A program made the translations under genes and the position numbers. DNA of 14,688 nucleotides from M55B112 sp040880545. GTDB lineage: Bacteria; Bacteroidota; Bacteroidia; Bacteroidales; GCA-2748055. A model generated the notes under the pieces. It was not told where the DNA came from, did not search any database, and saw only the letters and a program-made list of their open reading frames with translations. The stretch spans positions 1-14,688 of the forward strand of contig JBBDIE010000162.1 in NCBI GenBank assembly GCA_040880545.1, read 5' to 3'. This document shows, piece after piece, positions 6,246 to 13,789 of this stretch. The stretch's first letter is position 1. Each line of letters starts with the position of its first letter.

Positions 6246-8837
6246 ATGGATTTCAATAAGTTTACATTAAAGGCACAGGAAGCGGTTCAACGGGCGCAAC
6301 AGACCGCCATTGAACACGACCACCAGGCCATAGAATGCGGACACCTGCTGAAAGGTGTAATGGAGGTCGATGAAAACGTACTTCCTTATATTTTCAAAAA
6401 ACTGTCTGTGAACGGCAGCCAGGCAGAGGCGGCCCTGGATAAGATAATCGATGGTTACCCGGTGGTAACCGGAGGGGAAAAGTACCTGTCGGGGAGTGCA
6501 AATGAAGCTTTGGTGAAGGCACAGGCAGAGGCAAAAAAAACCGGTGATGAATTTGTGACTTTGGAACACCTGCTGATGGGGATGTACAAAACGAAGGATC
6601 CGGTTGGGCGTATGCTCAGGGATGCCGGCATCAACGAAAGTGATCTGAATTCGGCCATTCATGAATTGAGAAAGGGCGAAAAGGTAAAAAGCCAGTCTGC
6701 GGAAGACAATTACAATTCGCTGCAAAAATATGCTGTTCACTTAAATGAGCGGGCCCGGGAAGGCAAACTTGACCCGGTGATAGGAAGGGATGAAGAGATC
6801 AGGCGGGTTTTACAGATCCTCACGCGGAGAACCAAGAATAATCCCATTCTTGTAGGCGAACCGGGCGTAGGTAAAACAGCCATTGCTGAGGGTATCGCGT
6901 TCAGGATCGTAAACGGGGATGTCCCTGACGACCTGTTGTCGAAAGAACTTTACTCGCTGGACATGGGTTCCCTTATCGCGGGTGCAAAGTACAAGGGGGA
7001 ATTTGAAGAGCGGCTGAAGTCGGTTGTAAAGGAGGTGGTAAGTGCAGCTGGCCGGGTCATTCTTTTCATCGATGAGATCCATACCCTGGTGGGAGCGGGT
7101 GGTGGCGGTGAGGGAGCCATGGATGCCGCCAATATCCTGAAACCTGCCCTGGCACGCGGTGAACTGCGAGCTATAGGCGCAACAACCCTGAATGAATTCC
7201 AGAAATATTTTGAAAAAGACAAAGCCCTGGAACGCCGGTTTCAAAAAGTGTTTGTTGATGAGCCTGCTGAAGAGGATGCGGTATCCATTCTCAGGGGCAT
7301 CAAGGAGCGGTATGAAGGATACCATAAAATAAGGATCCGCGATGAAGCGATCATTGCAGCGGTGCAGCTTTCAACCCGATATATTACCGACCGGTTCCTT
7401 CCTGATAAGGCGATCGACCTGATTGATGAAGCTGCGGCTCATCTCCGGCTGGAGATGAATTCGAGGCCCGAATCCATCGATAGCCTGGAACGGAAAATTC
7501 AACAACTGGAGATTGAGCGGGAGGCGGTTAAGCGGGAGAAAAACAAATCCCGGGTGGATGTTCTCTCAAAACAACTCGCCGACCTGAATGATGAACATAA
7601 ACAATTGATGGCCGTCTGGCACGATGAAAAGGAGATTGTCACCAAAATCCAGAAGATCAAAAAAAAGGTGGAAGATTTAAAGTATGAGGCGGAAAGGGCA
7701 GAGCGCGACAGCAATTTAGGGCGGGTAGCCGAGATCCGGTATGGAGAACTTCCATCGGCTGAAGCGGAACTGAATAAGACCATCGAACGACTGCAAAAGT
7801 ATGAAGCAGATGGAAAACGGATGGTCAGGGAAGAGATCACTTCAGAGGATATCGCTGAGATCGTATCGCGCTGGACAGGAATTCCCGTAATGAGAATGTT
7901 GCAAAATGACCGGGAGAAACTGTTGCATATCGAAGATGAACTTAGAAAACGTGTAATTGGCCAGGATGAAGCCGTTGAAGCAGTATCGGCCGCAATCCGG
8001 CGTAGCCGTACCGGTTTGTCGGATGAAAAACGGCCGGTGGGTTCGTTCCTGTTCCTGGGTACTACCGGGGTGGGAAAAACCGAACTGGCCAAATCACTGG
8101 CTGAATACCTCTTCAATGATGAGTCGCTGATGACCAGGATCGACATGAGTGAATACCAGGAACGTCATGCTGTATCCAGACTCGTTGGCGCCCCACCGGG
8201 ATACGTGGGTTTCGAAGAGGGGGGCCAACTTACCGAAGCGGTCCGGAGAAAACCCTACTCCGTGGTTCTGCTGGATGAAATTGAAAAGGCACATCCCGAC
8301 ACATTCAACATTTTGCTACAGGTGCTGGAAGACGGAAGGCTCACTGATAACAAAGGACGAATTGCCAATTTTAAAAATACCATTATCATTATGACCTCCA
8401 ACCTGGGATCGGATATTATCCACGACAATTTTGCGGATTTTGGAGATACAGATGTGGAAAAGAGATACCAGGAAACCAAGAGCCAGATCTTTGAGCTTCT
8501 CCGTAAAACCATGCGGCCCGAGTTCCTTAACCGGATAGACGAACTGGTTATGTTTCGTCCGCTCAGAATGGAACATATTGAGGGAATTATCCACATTCAG
8601 CTTGATATTTTGCGTGACATGCTGAAAAAGCAGGAGATCAGCCTGGAAGTTTCAAAAGAGGCCATGGAACATATCAAAACAGCCGGATTTGACATGCAGT
8701 ACGGTGCACGTCCGTTGAAAAGAGTGATCCGGAAAAAAATTGTGGATATGATCTCCATGGCCATGCTTGAGGGCAGGGTGGAACCCGGACAGCGGGTAGA
8801 GGTAGGATTCAGAGACGGGGAACTGGTTATTCAGTAA
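6246..8837 (+). CDS. clpB: ATP-dependent chaperone ClpB (protein disaggregase)
   Basis: A hexameric cytoplasmic AAA+ disaggregase that, with DnaK/DnaJ/GrpE, pulls polypeptides out of heat-induced aggregates. Its 863 residues match the usual 857-865. Domains in order: Clp N domain (1-145); first AAA+ module with Walker A GEPGVGKT (204-211, K210) and Walker B FIDEIH (D276, E277); coiled-coil middle domain (about 405-525, from SRPESIDSLERKIQQLE), which distinguishes ClpB from ClpA and ClpC; second AAA+ module with Walker A GTTGVGKT (605-612, K611) and Walker B LLDEIEKAH (D677, E678); and a C-terminal small domain containing YGARPLKRVI. There is no IGF/L loop for ClpP binding, as expected. All ATPase residues are intact. 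It stands alone, with no dnaK or grpE nearby. The start is fixed by AGGAG at 6236-6240. The tandem repeat at 6070-6123 may control it. Confidence 0.98.
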   Translation: MDFNKFTLKAQEAVQRAQQTAIEHDHQAIECGHLLKGVMEVDENVLPYIFKKLSVNGSQAEAALDKIIDGYPVVTGGEKYLSGSANEALVKAQAEAKKTGDEFVTLEHLLMGMYKTKDPVGRMLRDAGINESDLNSAIHELRKGEKVKSQSAEDNYNSLQKYAVHLNERAREGKLDPVIGRDEEIRRVLQILTRRTKNNPILVGEPGVGKTAIAEGIAFRIVNGDVPDDLLSKELYSLDMGSLIAGAKYKGEFEERLKSVVKEVVSAAGRVILFIDEIHTLVGAGGGGEGAMDAANILKPALARGELRAIGATTLNEFQKYFEKDKALERRFQKVFVDEPAEEDAVSILRGIKERYEGYHKIRIRDEAIIAAVQLSTRYITDRFLPDKAIDLIDEAAAHLRLEMNSRPESIDSLERKIQQLEIEREAVKREKNKSRVDVLSKQLADLNDEHKQLMAVWHDEKEIVTKIQKIKKKVEDLKYEAERAERDSNLGRVAEIRYGELPSAEAELNKTIERLQKYEADGKRMVREEITSEDIAEIVSRWTGIPVMRMLQNDREKLLHIEDELRKRVIGQDEAVEAVSAAIRRSRTGLSDEKRPVGSFLFLGTTGVGKTELAKSLAEYLFNDESLMTRIDMSEYQERHAVSRLVGAPPGYVGFEEGGQLTEAVRRKPYSVVLLDEIEKAHPDTFNILLQVLEDGRLTDNKGRIANFKNTIIIMTSNLGSDIIHDNFADFGDTDVEKRYQETKSQIFELLRKTMRPEFLNRIDELVMFRPLRMEHIEGIIHIQLDILRDMLKKQEISLEVSKEAMEHIKTAGFDMQYGARPLKRVIRKKIVDMISMAMLEGRVEPGQRVEVGFRDGELVIQ

Positions 8838-8845
8838 CCATGTAT

Positions 8846-8882
8846 CCTGCCCGGACCCGGAAAAGCCAACCGGGTCGACAGG
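8846..8882. terminator. GC-rich hairpin between convergent clpB and dehydrogenase genes
   Basis: In the 45-base gap between the two stop codons, ACCCGG (8855-8860) pairs with CCGGGT (8870-8875) across a nine-base loop. Outer arms CCTG (8846-8849) and CAGG (8879-8882) can extend it. No T-run follows on either strand, so it is not a textbook intrinsic terminator, but its position suits a bidirectional transcript end. Confidence 0.4.
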
Positions 8883-9650
8883 TCAGATACTGGCGGTAAT
8901 ACCACCATCCACGAAGATCAGCTGGCCGTTTACGAAGCCAGAAGCATCGGAGGAGAGAAACAACACAGTTCCCACAAGTTCTTCAGGCTCTCCCCACCTT
9001 TGGGCCGGTGTTCTTCGGGTGAGCCAGTTGTCGAACTCCTTGTTCTCGTACAACGGCCTGGTCATGTCGGTCTTAAAATAACCCGGCCCGATCCCGTTCA
9101 CCTGGATATTGTGCACTGCCCACTCTGTTGCCATTCCCCGTGTAAGCATTTTCAATCCCCCTTTGGATGCAGCATACGGAGTAACTGTACTGCGGCCCAA
9201 TTCACTTTGCAGAGAACAAATATTGATGATCTTGCCCGAACCGCGTCTGATCATCGCTTTCACAAATGCGTTTGAGACCAGGTATGCCGATTTCAAATTG
9301 GTGTCTATCACCGCATCCCACCCATCTTCAGGGAAATCCTCCAACCGATGCCGCCGATTGATCCCTGCATTGTTCACAATAATATCCGGTACGCCCGGTT
9401 CAAGAGAAATCTGTTCAACGGCACGCCGGATCTCTTTCGAATCTGTTACATCAAAATTGGAAACAGATGCCTTATACCCCTTCTCCCGAAATTCCTTCAG
9501 CGTAGCCTCTGTCTTCTCCCTGTTTCGTCCGTTGATTATTACTGTCACACCATTGCGTGCCAGTCCCTCTGCCATGGTTTTCCCCAGCCCGCCGGAGGAG
9601 CCCGTCACCAGGGCAACTTTTCCTTCAAGATTAAATAATTGATCTGCCAT
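8883..9650 (-). CDS. SDR-family oxidoreductase, gluconate 5-dehydrogenase-like (IdnO/Gno type)
   Basis: A cytoplasmic NAD(P)-dependent short-chain dehydrogenase of 255 residues, the classical SDR length. Seen in the sequence: the nucleotide-binding TGSSGGLG (16-23), NNAG (93-96), catalytic N118, S146, Y159 and K163 (YAASK), then PGYFKTDM and the C-terminal FVDGG. Beyond the general SDR pattern, ICSLQSELGR, TPYAASKGGLKMLTRGM, NWLTRRTPAQRWG and NNAGINRRH closely resemble E. coli IdnO, which interconverts D-gluconate and 5-keto-D-gluconate. KduD (2-keto-3-deoxygluconate dehydrogenase) has different residues at these places and is the main alternative. No gluconate kinase, permease or uronate gene is adjacent, so the physiological substrate is inferred. 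The gene lies 106 bases downstream of the phosphoesterase, probably with its own promoter (9687-9694), and converges on clpB. Confidence 0.88.
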   Translation of the reverse strand: MADQLFNLEGKVALVTGSSGGLGKTMAEGLARNGVTVIINGRNREKTEATLKEFREKGYKASVSNFDVTDSKEIRRAVEQISLEPGVPDIIVNNAGINRRHRLEDFPEDGWDAVIDTNLKSAYLVSNAFVKAMIRRGSGKIINICSLQSELGRSTVTPYAASKGGLKMLTRGMATEWAVHNIQVNGIGPGYFKTDMTRPLYENKEFDNWLTRRTPAQRWGEPEELVGTVLFLSSDASGFVNGQLIFVDGGITASI

Positions 9651-9686
9651 ATAGGTTAATTTTACATGTTTGCTTTAAATTGCTGC

Positions 9687-9694
9687 CAAAGATA
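9687..9694 (-). promoter_or_regulatory. Candidate -7 promoter box for the dehydrogenase gene
   Basis: On the minus strand TATCTTTG matches the Bacteroidota -7 consensus TAnnTTTG exactly. Transcription would start near 9680, giving a leader of about 30 bases before the ATG at 9650. A TTTG-type -33 box at the expected 19-21 bases is not obvious, which lowers confidence. Confidence 0.4.
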
Positions 9695-9756
9695 AATTTT
9701 TCTGATACAGGTCCCTGCTCATAAACCCATTCCCCTGAATCGTAATCCGGTTTTTA

Positions 9757-10494
9757 TTAATACAACCTGTCACTCTGGAACACTTCCTTCGTTTGCACCT
9801 CCATCATACTGAGCCTGCCCCCTTCCCATCCTGCTCCCGTATCCATGAGCCACACATTGCACAACCTTACCGGGTCCTCGAATCGTGACCTCGGTACACT
9901 TCTGTATCTTCCCGCCTGGTCACCAGCCGGTAAATTTAGCGTAGGTGTATGGCCCACAAATACCTCATCATATTCCGTCAGCTTTTCAGGCATATCCTTC
10001 AGTTCAAGGGCCCTGCTCACCAGGCTGCGATCCCAGATAAAATCTTCTTGTTGCTGATCTTCAATGGGATGTCTGTAATCGATCCCGCCGTGTACAAAAA
10101 GTTTTTTGTTTGCAATATAATAATAGGATGCCTTCCTGAACAATAGAATATGTTCCTCCGGAACCCCGTCACGGTAACTGTTCACCGTATCAGAGCCTCC
10201 CTGCTGCAGCCAGATCCCCTCTGTTTCTCCCCCCTCCATCCAGTCCAACGCCCACCGGTCGTGATTTCCCATGATCATGACCAGGTTCCTGACTTTCAAC
10301 AACTCATCCACACACTCCTTCACCCGCGCCCTTCTGTCGCAAACATCCCCCAGGCAAATGAGCCGGTCCGATGCATAATCAAACCCCGACTTTCCCATAC
10401 ATTGAAGCAGTCCCTCGTATGCCCCATGAATATCACCGATTACATATGTTTTATTCATCCTCTTTTCCATAAAATAAAAATTTACCCGAACCAT
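9757..10494 (-). CDS. Calcineurin-like metallophosphoesterase (Ser/Thr protein phosphatase family)
   Basis: A cytoplasmic two-metal phosphoesterase of the bacterial PPP (lambda phosphatase/PrpA-like) group. From the first possible ATG it has 245 residues. Metal and catalytic motifs are complete: GDIHG (20-24; D21, H23), GDVCDR (49-54; D50, D53, R54), GNHD (76-79; N77, H78), HGG (H135) and GHTP (H182), followed by DTGAG at 218-222. In the second motif the usual glycine after DR is replaced (DRRA). The start is uncertain: ATGs at 10494, 10470 and 10458 are in frame. Family members usually begin about seven residues before GDIHG, which favours 10458 (MNKTYVIGDIHG) or 10470; none has a well-spaced Shine-Dalgarno. 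Possible substrates are phosphoproteins or dinucleoside tetraphosphates (ApaH-like); the sequence does not decide. It is divergent from the GH10 gene. Confidence 0.9.
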   Translation of the reverse strand: MVRVNFYFMEKRMNKTYVIGDIHGAYEGLLQCMGKSGFDYASDRLICLGDVCDRRARVKECVDELLKVRNLVMIMGNHDRWALDWMEGGETEGIWLQQGGSDTVNSYRDGVPEEHILLFRKASYYYIANKKLFVHGGIDYRHPIEDQQQEDFIWDRSLVSRALELKDMPEKLTEYDEVFVGHTPTLNLPAGDQAGRYRSVPRSRFEDPVRLCNVWLMDTGAGWEGGRLSMMEVQTKEVFQSDRLY

Positions 10495-10785
10495 CTACCT
10501 GAACAATAAATTCGCTCTGGTAAAATTCGGGTCCCTTATGCCTCCACAGATAATATTACATGCTGTATATAGCATTTTTTGGTCAAAATATCAGTTTTTT
10601 TAAATTTATTTTCTTTTGGGGGCAGATATCCGGTTGCGATCAACTGATTGATCTTACGCATTACTGCGAAGATAACAGATATCTTAAACACTCCGGGCTC
10701 ATTTCAAGGTCGGTTTTTTCTCAAACTGTCTGTTTCTGTTCATTATGATTATCTTGCAACAATAAAAAAATAACTCTTCCTGACT
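10495..10785. other. Divergent intergenic region between phosphoesterase and GH10 genes
   Basis: A 291-base spacer holding both promoters. It contains an AT-rich T-run block (about 10575-10618), a palindrome at 10638-10653 and two CAGATATC copies flanking it. A 62-codon plus-strand frame at 10560-10748 has no ribosome binding site and an uninformative translation, so I do not call it a gene. No exact TAnnTTTG box was found for either direction. Confidence 0.5.
10638..10653. promoter_or_regulatory. Perfect 6+6 palindrome upstream of the GH10 gene (candidate operator)
   Basis: GATCAA-CTGA-TTGATC is a perfect inverted repeat with a four-base centre, 132 bases before the GH10 start. Outer arms TGCG (10635-10638) and CGCA (10657-10660) are also complementary, though off-register. 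Two direct copies of CAGATATC (10623-10630 and 10676-10683), 53 bases apart, bracket it. This is compatible with a dimeric regulator site for the xylanase-like gene or the divergent phosphoesterase gene; no regulator gene is adjacent. Confidence 0.35.
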
Positions 10786-13779
10786 ATGCATAAAAACAGA
10801 TTTTTGTTCCTGGTAATTCTGGCACTCACCCTTTTCCGTCCGCTGACAGCGCAGGTACCCGACGGTGGAATAAGATTAAATGCCGAAACAGGTACAACCT
10901 TTCAAGAAATCGGTAATTGCACAGCAACAGCCATAGCCGTTACAGGACAGGAATTTACCGAAGGTATCCGGATCGCTGTAGGATCAACAATTTCCAACAC
11001 GTGGGATGCCCAGGTGAAGTTTCCGGCAATTGCAGGAATCGAAACGGGGGATGTGCTGTTGGTTGCATTCTATGCACGCACGATCTCATCACCTGTTGAA
11101 ACGGGTGAAGGCAACGTGAATGTTATCGTTGAAAATAATACCACCTACGCGAAGGAGATCTCTTACAACATTACCATCGGAAATGAATGGAAGCAGTATT
11201 ATGCTTCTGCTGTATCAGGGAATACACTTGCTACTTCCGGAATCAGCTATCTCTTCCATTGTGGCTTCCCCGACCAGGTGATTGAGGTGGCCGACGTGCA
11301 ATACCTGAACTACAAACAAACCATCAGTGTGGATGATTTGCCTTTTACAGAAGTTTCATACTATGGAAGGGATCCGGACGCTGCCTGGCGCACCCCGGCT
11401 GCCGACAGGATAAACCAACTGCGTAAAGGACAGGCAGACATTACCGTTTACGATGCAACAGGTCAACCATTGGAAGGGGCAACAGTGGCTCTGGAAATGG
11501 TGCAGCACCAGTTTGGCTTCGGAACAGCCATTGCTGCAGGTGAATTCAACAACAATTCCACCTACAGGAACAAAGTCCTGGAAATGTTCAACGAAGTAGT
11601 ATTTGAAAATGACCTTAAATGGCCACAGTTCAACCCTTCCAACACCGACCATATCACCCGGGCCATGGACACCCTGGATGCACATCATATTCCCATTCGC
11701 GGCCATAATGTCATCTGGCCCTCCTGGAAATTTACACCAAATTACCTGGAATCGCTTAAGGATGATCCCCTGACCCTGAGAAATACTATTGACAACCACA
11801 TCGACCAGGTGACCTCCTATACCAAAGGACGCCTGAACGACTGGGATGTGATCAATGAACCCTACTCGGAACACGATATCCAGGATATTCTTGGCAACGA
11901 GGCCATGGCCGACTGGTTTAAGAGAACCAAATTGAACGACCGCGATGTAAAACTGTACCTGAACGAATATTCTATCATAAGTTCGGGAGGAAAAAACACA
12001 GTCAAACAGGACTACTATTACAACCTGATCCAAGAAATAGAAGGGTATGGCGGCGAAATTGACGGAATAGGGATACAAGGGCACATGAGCTCTGAACTCA
12101 CTCCCATCACCAGGGTTTATGATATCCTCGAAAAATATGCTCCGCTGGGGAAAGAGATCAAGATTACAGAACACGACATCGCACTGGATCAACGGGATGT
12201 GCAAGCAGATTACACCCGCGATTTCATGACCATCACTTTTAGTCATGCATCGGTAAAATCCCTGATGGTATGGGGATTCTGGGAAGGAAGGCACTGGAAA
12301 CCGGATGCAGCCTTCTTCAACCAGGACTGGACCATCCGGCCACACGGTGAAGTGTGGAACGACATGATCTATAACCAGTGGTGGACCCCCGATACCAGCA
12401 TCGTTTCAAATACTGAAGGGGCACTCTCACTAGAAGGTTTCCTGGGAACATACAAATATACTGTGACCCATGGAGAGACTGTCCGTACCGGCACCTTTAC
12501 CATCGATCACTCATTTCAGAGTGGCAACGTAAATACCGTCATCATCTCACTGGATGAAGCTTTGCCTGAAGAGGTGAAAATAACTTCATCTGTTCCGGGG
12601 TTTATTTGTGCAGGGGAAACAGCCGTTCTTAGTGCTCCTGCAGGGGAAGGGCTGAATTATACCTGGTACCTGGATGCGGTGGAGTTGCCCGGACAGACAG
12701 GGGAACTTGCAGCTACTGAGCCAGGATCATATATCGTGACGATCTCCAAAAACGGGGTAACAATTACTTCAGAACCTTATCTGCTGGAGGCCCGTCCCGC
12801 ACCTACGGCAACCATCACCCCCGCGGGTGATGTTCAGGTCTGTGATGGTGAAATTGTGACCCTGAATTCAAATACCGGTGAATCGTTGGAATATGTCTGG
12901 AAAAAAAACGGTGTCCAGTTTCTCACAGGAACGACATCCATTGATGTCAATACAACAGGTACCTACTCAGTAGAAACCATACTTAACGGATGTATGGCCA
13001 CTTCCGATGGGGTGAATATCTCCGTGACCCCAAAGCCGGAAGCTACGATCAATGTTTCCGGGGATCTTACATTATGCGAGGGAGAGAGCGTATACCTGCT
13101 TGGAACCGTGGCAACCAATCTTACCTACGTATGGTTCAGGGATGGTGTTGAAACCGGGGAAACCAATCGCCTGCTGGAAACTTTTGAAAGCGGTTCCTAT
13201 ACTGTTCAAACAACCCTGGGGAATTGTTCCACACTTTCCGAAGCGGTTGACGTTGTAGTGAATCCTGTTCCCAATGCTGAAATTACTGTTGGCGGTGATC
13301 TTACCTTTTGCGAAGGCAGCGATCTGACGTTAACAGGGAATGAGGGAGAGGGACTCATTTACTCCTGGTTCAATGGTAACACCATGATGGATGAAACGAG
13401 CGGAACCTTGGTTGTTACCGAAGAAGGAAGCTACACCCTTACAACAACCCTCGCAAACTGTACTGCAACATCTGATCCGGTTATGGTATCAGTGCTGGCT
13501 GCCACTGATCCTGCATGTGCAAACAGTATCTTTGAGAATCAAATATCTGCAGCTGTATACCCCAATCCGTTCAAAAAATCTTTCGTTCTGGATACACGCT
13601 CCGCTCAGCCAGAGGAAGCACTGCTAAAGATCTACAATGCATTGGGAGATATCATCTTCATGAATGAGATCCAAATGGGTGCCGGCAATTCATACATAAC
13701 TGTTCCACAACCCGGTTTTTACCTGATGAAAATAAGTACAGGTAACAGCGAACAATCCATTAGGCTGATTGCTGAATGA
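10786..13779 (+). CDS. Secreted multidomain GH10 endo-beta-1,4-xylanase-like protein with T9SS sorting domain
   Basis: A predicted extracellular or surface-bound xylan-degrading enzyme of 997 residues. Order: signal peptide (1-22, cleaved near LTA/Q); jelly-roll CBM4/9-like domain (about 25-185); a short beta linker (216-240); GH10 barrel (about 240-535); a small beta domain (545-590); four tandem Ig-like repeats of about 77 residues (596-670, 674-748, 751-826, 829-904); and a type A T9SS sorting domain (about 922-997, beginning VYPNPF, with FYLMKI near the end). GH10 residues seen: ENDLKW (274-279), RGHNVIWPSW (305-314), acid/base E358 in WDVINEP, IQGH (430-433), nucleophile E462 in ITEHD and WGFWEGRHW (496-504). 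Two positions differ from classical xylanases: P312 replaces the histidine of VWHSQ, and H463 follows the nucleophile where leucine is usual. No susCD or other hydrolase is adjacent. Xylan is the likely substrate; another beta-glycan is possible. Confidence 0.93.
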   Translation: MHKNRFLFLVILALTLFRPLTAQVPDGGIRLNAETGTTFQEIGNCTATAIAVTGQEFTEGIRIAVGSTISNTWDAQVKFPAIAGIETGDVLLVAFYARTISSPVETGEGNVNVIVENNTTYAKEISYNITIGNEWKQYYASAVSGNTLATSGISYLFHCGFPDQVIEVADVQYLNYKQTISVDDLPFTEVSYYGRDPDAAWRTPAADRINQLRKGQADITVYDATGQPLEGATVALEMVQHQFGFGTAIAAGEFNNNSTYRNKVLEMFNEVVFENDLKWPQFNPSNTDHITRAMDTLDAHHIPIRGHNVIWPSWKFTPNYLESLKDDPLTLRNTIDNHIDQVTSYTKGRLNDWDVINEPYSEHDIQDILGNEAMADWFKRTKLNDRDVKLYLNEYSIISSGGKNTVKQDYYYNLIQEIEGYGGEIDGIGIQGHMSSELTPITRVYDILEKYAPLGKEIKITEHDIALDQRDVQADYTRDFMTITFSHASVKSLMVWGFWEGRHWKPDAAFFNQDWTIRPHGEVWNDMIYNQWWTPDTSIVSNTEGALSLEGFLGTYKYTVTHGETVRTGTFTIDHSFQSGNVNTVIISLDEALPEEVKITSSVPGFICAGETAVLSAPAGEGLNYTWYLDAVELPGQTGELAATEPGSYIVTISKNGVTITSEPYLLEARPAPTATITPAGDVQVCDGEIVTLNSNTGESLEYVWKKNGVQFLTGTTSIDVNTTGTYSVETILNGCMATSDGVNISVTPKPEATINVSGDLTLCEGESVYLLGTVATNLTYVWFRDGVETGETNRLLETFESGSYTVQTTLGNCSTLSEAVDVVVNPVPNAEITVGGDLTFCEGSDLTLTGNEGEGLIYSWFNGNTMMDETSGTLVVTEEGSYTLTTTLANCTATSDPVMVSVLAATDPACANSIFENQISAAVYPNPFKKSFVLDTRSAQPEEALLKIYNALGDIIFMNEIQMGAGNSYITVPQPGFYLMKISTGNSEQSIRLIAE
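12571..13497 (+). repeat. Four tandem Ig-like repeats encoded in the GH10 gene
   Basis: About 77 codons per unit, residues 596-670, 674-748, 751-826 and 829-904. Each follows the pattern: hydrophobic strand, C-x-G-E/S, YxW, a glycine-rich turn, GSY or GTY, and an exposed final strand. Units 2-4 each have a cysteine pair (C686/C736, C764/C814, C842/C892), probably disulfides. Unit 1 has only C608, its second cysteine being replaced in SKNGVTITSEP. They probably act as a stalk holding the catalytic domain away from the T9SS anchor. Confidence 0.75.
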
Positions 13780-13788
13780 AACGTTCAG
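13772..13788. terminator. Small hairpin at the convergent GH10 / DUF1295 gene ends
   Basis: CTGAA (13772-13776) can pair with TTCAG (13784-13788) across a seven-base loop; it overlaps the GH10 stop codon and fills the ten-base gap between the two stops. The stem is short and no T-run follows, so this is a weak call. Confidence 0.2.
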
Positions 13789-13789
13789 T

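Noticed and set aside
10560..10748. A possible 62-residue protein in the spacer before the GH10 gene
   Set aside because: No ribosome binding site, a composition matching AT-rich non-coding DNA, and overlap with the palindrome and likely promoters.
11356..12345. A 329-codon open frame antisense to the GH10 domain
   Set aside because: It lies wholly opposite strongly conserved GH10 codons, its translation has no recognisable domain, and long antisense frames are common opposite biased coding sequence.
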